Positions 38,991 through 46,241 of a stretch of 64,000 nt of DNA are shown here, piece after piece. How positions within the stretch are numbered: position 1 is the first letter of the stretch; each line of letters starts with the position of its first letter. Source of the DNA: Planctomycetota bacterium (GTDB lineage: Bacteria; Planctomycetota; UBA1135; GCA-002686595); assembly GCA_016779205.1 (NCBI GenBank), contig JADHOC010000011.1, forward strand, positions 62,001-126,000. Direction: 5' to 3'. Under the pieces are notes generated by a model that was given only the letters and a program-made list of their open reading frames with translations, was not told the DNA's origin and made no database searches. The position numbers and the translations under genes are program-made.

Positions 38991-39419
38991 TCAGTCAGCC
39001 CTCACGTCGGGCTCAAGCAGCTCCTCGAAGCGTCCCCGGAACTCGTCGGGGATGGGGATGGGCTCCATGGAGTCGGTGTTGGTGCAGACGGTGATCATGC
39101 GAGCCTCGAGGTGAAGCCGGTCTGCGAGGTGGAAGCGATATCGCAGGCCGAGGGAGGTTCGGCCGAGTTTGAAGCAGGTGACCGTGACGACGGGGCGGTC
39201 CCCGAAGCGCAGGGGCGTCTTGAAGTCGACCTCGGAGTGGACGAGCGGGAAGCCCACCCGCTGCTCCTGGAGCAGATGGTAGTACCGGCGGCCCACGTGT
39301 TCCTCCCAGAGGCCTTCGAAGACGTCGTGGACGTAGTCAAAGATGCGCGGGAAGTAGGCGATGCCCGCGGGGTCCACGTGCCCGAAGCGGACCTGGATCA
39401 CGGTGTTGTACGCGCTCAT
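38991..39419 (-). CDS. Hotdog-fold acyl-CoA thioesterase (YbgC/4HBT type)
   Basis: The 142-residue protein fits the 4-hydroxybenzoyl-CoA thioesterase family: the motif RFGHVDPAGIAYFPRIFDY (11-29) contains the catalytic Asp16 and the HxDxxGxxxxxxYxxY pattern. The central helix and the strands following, such as VDFKTPLRFGDRPVV, complete the hotdog fold. Such enzymes hydrolyse aromatic or short acyl-CoA esters in the cytoplasm. Its ATG overlaps the creatininase stop by 4 nt. The start at 39419 is preferred over 39437 because of this overlap and the family length. Confidence 0.9.
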   Translation of the reverse strand: MSAYNTVIQVRFGHVDPAGIAYFPRIFDYVHDVFEGLWEEHVGRRYYHLLQEQRVGFPLVHSEVDFKTPLRFGDRPVVTVTCFKLGRTSLGLRYRFHLADRLHLEARMITVCTNTDSMEPIPIPDEFRGRFEELLEPDVRAD

Positions 39420-40180
39420 CGGGCGAGCTCCGGCCACTCCTCGAGGGCGCTGGTTGCGACGATCTGACCGAGCTGGTCGAGGAGCCGCTCCCCCTCATCG
39501 GCAGTGGCCGAGGCGGGATCGCCGCACCAGGCCTCGTCGGCGCCGATGGCGAGGAAGTCGGGGGCACCGTCCAGCATCTTCTCCACGAGCCGGACCTCCT
39601 TGGGCGCGAGCTTCTGCCGCTCCTCCTCGCGCACGCTCTCCCCATCGGCCGCGAGGACGATGCTCGACTCGTAGCGGCCAGCGTGGCAGTCGCCCGACTT
39701 GAATTCTTCCCCCAGCGTCCCGGCCCAGCGCCGCCGGGTGATGTCCGGGAAGAGGAGCTGGGCCTTGTCCTTGGTGACCTCCGCGTGGTCCTTGCAGACG
39801 CCCCGCAGCAGCTGGACGTGCTGGCGCTCGAGGTGAGAGTTGCACAGCACCACGCGCCGCACGCCGTGCTGCTCGAGGCTCTCCACCACGTCCTCCACCA
39901 GGTTCCACAGGGTCGTGGGCCGGATCGTGATCGTCCCGGGGAACCCGAAGGCGAACTGGGCCAGGGTGTAGGCGATGGGCGGCATGACCAGGGTGGTCAC
40001 CCCCGCCTCGTCGAGGATCCCCGCCGCCCGCCGGGCCTGGGCCACCGCGATGGTGACGTCGGTGTCCAGGGGCAGGTGCGGGCCGTGGGCCTCGGTGGCT
40101 CCCACCGGGAGTAACGCAACGGGGTCGGCGGCGAAGAGCTCCTTCGCCTCGGGCCAGGTCAGCTTCGCGAAGTCGTGCAT
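39416..40180 (-). CDS. Creatininase-family metal-dependent amidohydrolase
   Basis: The 254-residue protein begins with the family metal site GATEAHGPHLPLDTD (27-41), which provides Glu, His and Asp ligands. The later NGHGGN motif of creatininase reads NSHLERQH here, keeping the histidine, and HAGxxETS appears as HAGRYESS, keeping the glutamate. So a dinuclear metal centre is plausible although the substrate pocket differs. Relatives include creatininase, MftE and FAPy deformylase; the real substrate is probably a cyclic or formylated amide. It starts directly at the stop of the CoA-ligase gene (0 bp) and overlaps the thioesterase gene. Confidence 0.85.
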   Translation of the reverse strand: MHDFAKLTWPEAKELFAADPVALLPVGATEAHGPHLPLDTDVTIAVAQARRAAGILDEAGVTTLVMPPIAYTLAQFAFGFPGTITIRPTTLWNLVEDVVESLEQHGVRRVVLCNSHLERQHVQLLRGVCKDHAEVTKDKAQLLFPDITRRRWAGTLGEEFKSGDCHAGRYESSIVLAADGESVREEERQKLAPKEVRLVEKMLDGAPDFLAIGADEAWCGDPASATADEGERLLDQLGQIVATSALEEWPELAR

Positions 40181-41752
40181 CTACTTGAGGAGCTTGCGGG
40201 CGATCTTGCCGCGGTCGTTGCGCGGGAGGGGCTCGGTCCGCCACTCGAAGGAGCGCGGGTACTTGTGCGGGGCCAGCTTCGCCTTCACGTGGGCCTTGAG
40301 CCCGGACGCGAGCTCATCCGACCCGCAGTGTCCGTCGGCGCAGACCACGATCGCGTGGGCCTTGACCAGGCCGTCGCCGCCGTCCCGGCCCACCACGCAG
40401 CACTCGTGGACCGCCGCGTGGTCGAGGAGCACGTTCTCGATCTCGAGGGGCGAGACCCAGATGCCGCTGACCTTGAGCAGGTCGTCGCCGCGGCCCACGT
40501 ACCAGAAGAGCCCGTCCGCGTCCCGGCGGAACACATCCGCCGAGGTGCACCACGCGCCCTGGAAGGTCGCGTTGGACTTGTCCTTGTCGCCCCAGTAGCA
40601 GAGCGCCGTCGACCCGCCCGCGATCCGGAGACGGCCCGGCTCGCCGTCCGCCACGGGGCGGCCCTGCGGGTCCACCACCTCGGCCACGTAACCAGGGACC
40701 AGGCGCCCCAGCGAACCGGGCACGACCTCGCCCATGACGCTGGAGATGTAGATGTGGAACATCTCGGCCGACCCGATCCCGTCGAGGATCTCCACCCCGG
40801 TGCGCTCCTTCCACTCGTCGTAGAGGGCCGGCGGCAGCGCCTCCCCCGCCGAGAGGGAGACCCTCAGCGAGGAGAGGTCGGCGGCCCCGCAGCGGTCGCT
40901 GCGCAGGACGTTGTTGAACAGCGTCGGCACCCCGGTGAGGAAGGTCGGCCGGTGGGCCTCCACCTGGTCGAGGATCTCGTCGGCGGTGGCCCGCCCCTCG
41001 AAGAGCACCACCGTGGCCCCGACCCTGAACGGGAACATGAGGTTGGTGCCCGTGGCGTACCCAAAGAAGAGCTTCGGGACCGAGAGGCAGACGTCCTCCT
41101 CCCGGTACCCGGCCACCTGGAGCGCGTAGGTCTCCGTGGAGTAGGCGAAGTCCCGACCCGCGTGGACGCAGGCCTTGGGCTCCCCTGTCGACCCCGAGGT
41201 GAAGAGCCAGCCCGCGATCCCGTCCGGGCCGACGGGCTCGGCCGCGGCGCCCTCACCCGCGGGATCCGCGGCGCGGCGGGCCTCCTCGTACGGGGTGAAC
41301 CCGCCCGCGTCGTCCCCCACCACGAAGGCCGCCCGACAGGCAGCCGCGGAGCGGAGCGCGTCTCCGATCTCGGGGAGCACGCTCTCGTGGGTGAAGACCG
41401 CCGCTGCCCTGGAGTACTCGAGGTAGTAGGCGTAGTCCTTCGCCTTCAGCAGCGGGTTGACCATGGCGAAGACCGCCCCGACTCGCAGGGTGGCGAACCA
41501 CGCCTCCACGAACTCGAAGCCGTCGGGGAGCACGATCAAGACACGCTCCTCGGGGCGGACCCCCGCGTCGCGGAGCGCCGCCGCCATGCGCAGCACGCCG
41601 TCGTGGATCTCGCCGTAGGTGCGGTGCTCGGACCCGACGCGCACCGCCACCTTGTCACGGCGCCCCTCGTCGAGGTTGCGGTCGAGGAAGTACTCGCTCA
41701 GGTTGAAGCTCGCGGGGAGCTCCATGGGGAACGTCACGTCCGGGGCGACCAT
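40181..41752 (-). CDS. Benzoate-CoA ligase-like AMP-forming acyl-CoA synthetase
   Basis: The 523-residue protein activates a carboxylic acid as acyl-AMP and then CoA thioester. ATP-binding motif A5-type FTSGSTGEPKACVH (about 170-183), DGIGSAEMFHIYIS (about 315-328) and WYVGRGDDLLKVSGIWVSP (about 418-436) are all present, as is the C-terminal lysine in NDRGKIARKLL. The pattern GIGSAEMFHIYIS and the N-terminus (FNLSEYFLDRNLDEGR) are close to benzoate-CoA ligases (BclA group). The ATG at 41752 shares one base with the stop of the kinase-like gene (TGATG), showing coupling. Substrate: likely aromatic, not proven. Confidence 0.88.
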   Translation of the reverse strand: MVAPDVTFPMELPASFNLSEYFLDRNLDEGRRDKVAVRVGSEHRTYGEIHDGVLRMAAALRDAGVRPEERVLIVLPDGFEFVEAWFATLRVGAVFAMVNPLLKAKDYAYYLEYSRAAAVFTHESVLPEIGDALRSAAACRAAFVVGDDAGGFTPYEEARRAADPAGEGAAAEPVGPDGIAGWLFTSGSTGEPKACVHAGRDFAYSTETYALQVAGYREEDVCLSVPKLFFGYATGTNLMFPFRVGATVVLFEGRATADEILDQVEAHRPTFLTGVPTLFNNVLRSDRCGAADLSSLRVSLSAGEALPPALYDEWKERTGVEILDGIGSAEMFHIYISSVMGEVVPGSLGRLVPGYVAEVVDPQGRPVADGEPGRLRIAGGSTALCYWGDKDKSNATFQGAWCTSADVFRRDADGLFWYVGRGDDLLKVSGIWVSPLEIENVLLDHAAVHECCVVGRDGGDGLVKAHAIVVCADGHCGSDELASGLKAHVKAKLAPHKYPRSFEWRTEPLPRNDRGKIARKLLK

Positions 41753-42609
41753 CACAGGTGCAGGGCGGCGAGGGCGCTGCGGAAGTCCGCTGCCGAGCGG
41801 TGACGGTCCTGGCGGCTCCCGCGGAGGCCGCCGGCGATGGCCGCCTCCAGCCCCGGGTCCACCTCGATTCCGGGCGCGAGCGCGGACATGGCCGGCGCGC
41901 TGGGCTGCATCTTGGACTGGAAGACCTCGATGAAGCCGCGCCCCTTCCAGGGCATCACCCCCGTCACGAGCTCGTACATCACCGTCGCGAGGTTGTAGAG
42001 GTCCGAGCGCTCGTCCGGGGCATCGCCTCCGAACTGCTCGAGCGGCGCGTAGTAGGGCGTGCCGATCAGCGCGGTGCGCGTCCCGAGGTGCTTGGCCGCC
42101 CAGAGCCCGGGGGTCACGCCGCCGTCCACGAGGACCGGGCCGTGGTCCCCCACGAAGATCGTCGAGGGCTTGATGTCACCGTGCACGAGCCCCTTGGCGT
42201 GGGCGTTCTGGAGGCCCGCCAGGGTGGCCAGGCCGAGCTCGACCACCTCCTGTGCCTCCCAGGGGCCACGCTCCGACGCGAGGTCCCTGAGGGCCGAGCC
42301 CTCCGGGAACTCGAAGACGGCGATCACGGCCCCGTCCCCGAGGACCTCCACCGTCTGGACCTGGGTGAACGCCGCGTCTTCCAGGGCGGCCCAGGCGCTC
42401 AGGGTTCCGGCGAAGGCGTCGGCCTGGGCCTTGCTCTCGAAGAGCGAGGAGGGGAAAGCCTGGAGCTCGCGTACCTCGCCGCCCTCCTGGTCGGTGACCC
42501 GGAAGGCCGCGGACATGCCGTTCTCGCGGTGCGGAGCGTCGATCAGGTAGCGGTCCAGGAGGACCTTGCCTGGGGCGAGGTCAAAGAGGCTGAGGTGGGT
42601 CTGTGCCAT
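41752..42609 (-). CDS. Serine/threonine-kinase-fold protein, probably a pseudokinase
   Basis: The 285-residue protein spans a protein-kinase domain. Recognisable are the catalytic loop HGDIKPST (143-150, D145 and K147 kept), GTPYYAPLE (183-191, APE-like) and SDLYNLATVMYELVTGVMPW (202-221). Several residues needed for catalysis are changed: there is no glycine-rich loop at 20-40, no VAIK lysine (segment EVRELQAF, 45-52), the loop asparagine is Thr150, and DFG is DGG (162-164). It may bind nucleotide weakly or act as a scaffold. The ATG at 42609 is the only start near the domain boundary. It sits inside the acyl-CoA operon, 144 bp after the ferredoxin-like gene. Confidence 0.82.
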   Translation of the reverse strand: MAQTHLSLFDLAPGKVLLDRYLIDAPHRENGMSAAFRVTDQEGGEVRELQAFPSSLFESKAQADAFAGTLSAWAALEDAAFTQVQTVEVLGDGAVIAVFEFPEGSALRDLASERGPWEAQEVVELGLATLAGLQNAHAKGLVHGDIKPSTIFVGDHGPVLVDGGVTPGLWAAKHLGTRTALIGTPYYAPLEQFGGDAPDERSDLYNLATVMYELVTGVMPWKGRGFIEVFQSKMQPSAPAMSALAPGIEVDPGLEAAIAGGLRGSRQDRHRSAADFRSALAALHL

Positions 42610-42753
42610 GGTGGATCGCGGGCGCGAGCGAGGCCACACAGTATGCAAACGGCCGCGACGCGGGGGGCTGCTCAATCCCCCGGGCACCGGACGGGAGCGC
42701 CGGATCGGCCCGGGCGACGGCGCACGTGCGCTGTGACCCGGCGAGGCCCTCGC

Positions 42754-43167
42754 TCAGGCGCCCTCTGCGCCCTGGGGACTCGAGTCGTCGCCGGGCGCGC
42801 GGCGCCGGATCGGAGGCAACGCCCGCTCTTCCCTGGGGACGAAGAGGAGCTCGTCCTCGGAGAGCTCGAGCTCCTCCACCACCTCGCCGCCCAGGACGTG
42901 ACCGTCAATGAGCTGATCCACGTGCTCGGCCTGCACCTTGCCGTACCAGACCTCCTCCGGCTGACAGGCGACCACGGGGCCGTGGGCGCACTGCCCGAGG
43001 CAGCGGGTCCCCACCGCCCGGACCACGCCCTTGAGGCCGCGATCGTGGATCCCGGCCCGCAGCCGATCGAGCACCTCGTCACCGCCGGCCCTCGCGCAGG
43101 ACCCGCGCGGGTGCTCATCGCCCCGATCGTTGAGGCAAACGAAGAGCATCCTCTGATATCCGGGCAT
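42754..43167 (-). CDS. Thioredoxin-like [2Fe-2S] ferredoxin
   Basis: The 137-residue protein has the NuoE-like thioredoxin-fold ferredoxin pattern: C11, C24 (C-x12-C), then GTRCLGQCAHGP with C56 and C60 (C-x3-C), giving four ligands for a [2Fe-2S] cluster. An additional cysteine, C68, is nearby. The C-terminal 35 residues are charged. Such proteins carry single electrons in the cytoplasm. The ATG of this gene is upstream-coupled: its start shares one base with the stop of the acyl-CoA dehydrogenase gene (TGATG), so it may be the electron partner for an enzyme of this operon. Confidence 0.88.
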   Translation of the reverse strand: MPGYQRMLFVCLNDRGDEHPRGSCARAGGDEVLDRLRAGIHDRGLKGVVRAVGTRCLGQCAHGPVVACQPEEVWYGKVQAEHVDQLIDGHVLGGEVVEELELSEDELLFVPREERALPPIRRRAPGDDSSPQGAEGA

Positions 43168-44396
43168 CAGTCACTCGCTCCCGCGTCAGGGGCCGGGGTG
43201 TGCTTGAGCACGTGCTTGGCCAGCACCAGCTTCTGGACCTCGCTGGTCCCCTCGTAGATCCGCAGGGCCCGGGTGTCGCGGAACAGGCGCTCCACCACGG
43301 AGCCCACGCGCACGCCCGCGCCGCCGTGGTGCTGCACCGCCCGGTCGCAGACCCAGGAAGCGTTCTCCGTGGAGAAGAGCTTGGCGCGCGCCACCTGGGC
43401 CGTGGCGTCCTGGCCCGCGTCCACCGCCGCCGCCGCCTCGGCGGTGAGGAGCTCGGCGGCCCGCAGGCGCGTGTCCATCTCGGCCAGGTCGAAGCGCAGG
43501 CCCTGGAAGCTGGAGAGCGGCCGGCCGAATTGTTCGCGGCGCGAGAGGTGCGCCACCGACTCCGCGAGGGCGCGGCGCGCGAACCCGTTGGCGGCGGCCG
43601 CCACCGTGATCCGGAAGCGCGCGAGGTTGGCGAGCGCCAGGTCCATCCCGGCGCCGATCTCGCCGAGCACGTGGGCGGCGGGGACCCTCACGCCGTCCAG
43701 GAAGAGCTCGCCGATGGGGTGGGGCGCCATGACCTCGAAGCCGCGGGTGCCCAGCCCCTCGGCGCCGTGCTCCACGAAGAACATGGTCAGCCCGTCGCGC
43801 TCCCCGGGCTCCCCGCTGGTGCGCGCGAGCACCGTGTAGAAGTCCGCCACGCCGATGTTCGTGATGTAGGTCTTCGCCCCCGTCAGCACGAAGTCGTCCC
43901 CGTCCCGCTCGGCCCGCGTCGCCACCCCCGAGAGGTCCGACCCCGCGCCGGTCTCGGTCAGGGCGAGGGCGGGGATCTCCTCACCGCGCGCCACCCCGGC
44001 GAGGCGCTCGAGCAGGCCGGCGTCGGTCGAACCGAGGGCGATCGGGAACGAGCCGAGGCCCTGCTCCACGAAGGCGAGGTCCGCCATGGCGTGCCGATAG
44101 GCGAGGGCCTGCCGACACGCGGCCATCGCCCGCACGGAGACCGTGGCCGCCGGCGCCAGCTCCCCCACGGCCGCTCCGCCGGCACTGGCGGGGACCACGA
44201 GCCGCAGCAGCCCGGCCGCCTGGAGGCGACGATGCCCGACCCGATAGGCCTCGATCTCCCCGAGCCCCGGGGACGCGGCCGCGAGCTCGGCCTCCACCGC
44301 CCGGCCCACCTCGTCGGCCCGCGCGCGGAGCGCCCCCAGCTCGCCGGGCACCGTCGCGTCGCCGTCTTCGCGGCTGGTGGGGAGATGTTCGCTCAT
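43167..44396 (-). CDS. Acyl-CoA dehydrogenase
   Basis: This FAD enzyme introduces a 2,3-double bond in acyl-CoA. The 409-residue protein has the family signatures ALTETGAGSDLSG (about 150-162) for FAD/substrate contacts, GAKTYITNIGVADFY (about 178-192), REQFGRPLSSFQGL (about 288-301), and the catalytic glutamate in RIYEGTSEVQ (about 383-392). The alpha-beta-alpha order is complete. The ATG at 44396 is preferred; the longer frame adds Arg/Gly-rich residues. It is the first gene of a seven-gene minus-strand run. Chain length or aromatic specificity cannot be told. Confidence 0.94.
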   Translation of the reverse strand: MSEHLPTSREDGDATVPGELGALRARADEVGRAVEAELAAASPGLGEIEAYRVGHRRLQAAGLLRLVVPASAGGAAVGELAPAATVSVRAMAACRQALAYRHAMADLAFVEQGLGSFPIALGSTDAGLLERLAGVARGEEIPALALTETGAGSDLSGVATRAERDGDDFVLTGAKTYITNIGVADFYTVLARTSGEPGERDGLTMFFVEHGAEGLGTRGFEVMAPHPIGELFLDGVRVPAAHVLGEIGAGMDLALANLARFRITVAAAANGFARRALAESVAHLSRREQFGRPLSSFQGLRFDLAEMDTRLRAAELLTAEAAAAVDAGQDATAQVARAKLFSTENASWVCDRAVQHHGGAGVRVGSVVERLFRDTRALRIYEGTSEVQKLVLAKHVLKHTPAPDAGASD

Positions 44397-44515
44397 GGCA
44401 AGGAGGATAGGACGCGGCTGGACCCCGCGGGAGCCGCCGGACCGGGTATTCGGCCGGAGCAGGGCGGCCTCCCCCTTCCCGCGATCGGCGCCGCGCCCCA
44501 CCGGGGCCCGCTACC

Positions 44516-45205
44516 ATGCGCGAGCCCATGACGGATCACGGACGCCCCACCGACGCCCTCGTGGTCTTCGCCAAGGCGCCCGTACCCGGCGAGGTGAAGA
44601 CCCGGCTCGCCCGATCGCTGGGGGACGCCGCCGCGGCCCGCCTCGCGGAGGCCTTCCTGCTCGACATCCTCGACCGAGCGGCCTCACAGGGAGACCGCAC
44701 CCTGGTCGTGGCCTTCTCGCCCCCGGCGGGTGAGCCATGGTTCCGCGCCCGCGCCGGGGCCGGCCACCTCGCCGCACAGCCCGCCGCAGGGTTCGGGGCG
44801 CGGGTCGCCGCCGCGCTCGATGAGGCTCGGCGACTCGGCGCCGAGCGGACCGTCATCGTGGGCATGGACTCGCCCCACCTCGGCCCCGATCGCTGGGACG
44901 CCGCCTTCGCGGCCCTCGACGAACACGACGTCTGCCTGGGCCCCTGCGAGGACGGGGGCTACTACCTCATCGGGACGCGCGCGCCCCAGCCCGGGCTGTT
45001 CGAGGGGATCCCCTGGGGCGGCCCCGGTGTCCTCCGTGCCACCCGCGACCGTGCGACCTCCCTCGGGCTCTCCCTGGCGGAGTTGGAGGAGGACTTCGAC
45101 CTGGACGAGGTGGAGGACCTCAGGCGACTCGCAGCGCGCCTCGAGCGCGACCCATCCGCCTGCCCCCGGACCCGCGAAGCGCTCCGTTTGGCGGACCTCG
45201 GCTAG
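44516..45205 (+). CDS. TIGR04282-family (DUF2064) glycosyltransferase
   Basis: The 229-residue protein matches the small GT-A fold family once called rSAM/selenodomain-associated transferase 1 and more recently linked to arsenosugar biosynthesis. Visible are FAKAPVPGEVKTRLA (about 18-32), typical of the nucleotide-binding N-terminus, the metal-binding-like GMDSPHL (about 119-125) and GPCEDGGYYLIG (about 143-154). No radical-SAM or arsenic-methylating partner is in the window. Start at 44516 or at the second ATG, 44528, cannot be decided. It is divergent from the acyl-CoA operon (119-bp gap) and overlaps the end of the enoyl-CoA hydratase gene by 4 bp. Confidence 0.85.
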   Translation: MREPMTDHGRPTDALVVFAKAPVPGEVKTRLARSLGDAAAARLAEAFLLDILDRAASQGDRTLVVAFSPPAGEPWFRARAGAGHLAAQPAAGFGARVAAALDEARRLGAERTVIVGMDSPHLGPDRWDAAFAALDEHDVCLGPCEDGGYYLIGTRAPQPGLFEGIPWGGPGVLRATRDRATSLGLSLAELEEDFDLDEVEDLRRLAARLERDPSACPRTREALRLADLG

Positions 45206-46056
45206 CCCCTGGCCCTCTCCGCGCCCGGCGATTCCGAGCCGGGTCGGTTCTTCACGAAGTCCTTGGGGCGCTTCTCCACGAACGCGTCGTAGGACTCGCG
45301 GTAGTCGGGGTGCTTCATGCACTCCGCCTGGATCCAGCCCTCGGCCTGCATGGCCTCACCCAGGTCCATGTGGGCCTCTGCGTTGAGCATGCGCTTGGTC
45401 ACGGCGAGCCCCATGCCCGGCCCGGCGGCGAGCTTCTCCGCCATGGCCCGCGCGGCCTCCTCCAGCTCATCGCCGCTGACGACGTGGTTATAGAGGCCGA
45501 TGCGCTCGGCGCGCTCCGCGGAGATGAACTCCCCCGCCATCAGCAGCTCGCTCGCGTGGCCGAGCCCGACGATCCGCGGGAGCAGCCAGGCGGCCCCCAT
45601 GTCGGCCCCCGACAGGCCCACCTGGGTGAACAGGAACGCGATCTTCGCCGAGTCCGAGGCGATGCGGATGTCCGCCGCCGCCGCCATGACCGCCCCGGCC
45701 CCGCAGGTGGTGCCATTGAGCGCAGCGACGATCGGCTTCTCGAGCCTCCGCATGTTCTCGATGAGGTCGCAGGTCATGCGGGTGAACGCGACCAGCGCCG
45801 AGTCCGGGACCCCGAAGAGCTTCCCGATGATGTCGAGCACGTCCCCCCCGGAGCAGAAGGCTCGGCCCGTGCCCGTGAGGAGGACGCTCCGCACCGAGTC
45901 CCGTTCACCCAGGGCCCGGAACGTGTCCCGCAGCTCCGCGTAGGAGTCGAAGGTGAGCGCGTTGAGCCGCTCCGGGCGGTTCAGTCGGATGGTGGCGACG
46001 CCGTCGCGCTCCTCGTAGTCGAAGTGCTCAGGCTGGATCGTCTCGGGGGTGATCAT
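45202..46056 (-). CDS. Enoyl-CoA hydratase/isomerase family protein
   Basis: The 284-residue crotonase-fold protein carries the oxyanion-hole segments FCSGGD (about 67-72) and TTCGAGAVMAAAADIRIAS (about 115-133). The catalytic glutamate of true hydratases is not evident in the AFLFTQVGLSGADMGAAWLLPR section (about 138-159), where Asp and Ser stand instead, which points to another crotonase activity such as a cyclase, hydrolase or isomerase. It is on the same strand as the acyl-CoA run, but upstream of it and separated by the glycosyltransferase gene. Its function probably links to CoA-thioester breakdown. Confidence 0.88.
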   Translation of the reverse strand: MITPETIQPEHFDYEERDGVATIRLNRPERLNALTFDSYAELRDTFRALGERDSVRSVLLTGTGRAFCSGGDVLDIIGKLFGVPDSALVAFTRMTCDLIENMRRLEKPIVAALNGTTCGAGAVMAAAADIRIASDSAKIAFLFTQVGLSGADMGAAWLLPRIVGLGHASELLMAGEFISAERAERIGLYNHVVSGDELEEAARAMAEKLAAGPGMGLAVTKRMLNAEAHMDLGEAMQAEGWIQAECMKHPDYRESYDAFVEKRPKDFVKNRPGSESPGAERARG

Positions 46057-46197
46057 GGGGAGACCATAGCGCAGGGCTCCCCGCGGGGAAGCCGCCGGGG
46101 ACGCGGAGTCGCCAGCGCGGCGCCTGGCCCGTGCTCCTCCGGGACGATCGCCCGGCCTTCACCTGGATCGAACCAGACAGGCGCGACGGGGCGAAGG

Positions 46198-46218
46198 AGG
46201 CCCCATATGATGGGGCCT
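46198..46218. promoter_or_regulatory. 21-bp near-perfect palindrome upstream of the 46242 operon
   Basis: AGGCCCCAT-ATG-ATGGGGCCT has 9-bp arms with full complementarity. It lies 23 bp before the start codon at 46242 and contains TATGAT (46206-46211), which resembles a -10 box; no good -35 was found. It may be an operator over the promoter, or a hairpin in the leader RNA of the three-gene operon. Confidence 0.5.
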
Positions 46219-46241
46219 TCCCCCCCTCCACCCAGACGCCC

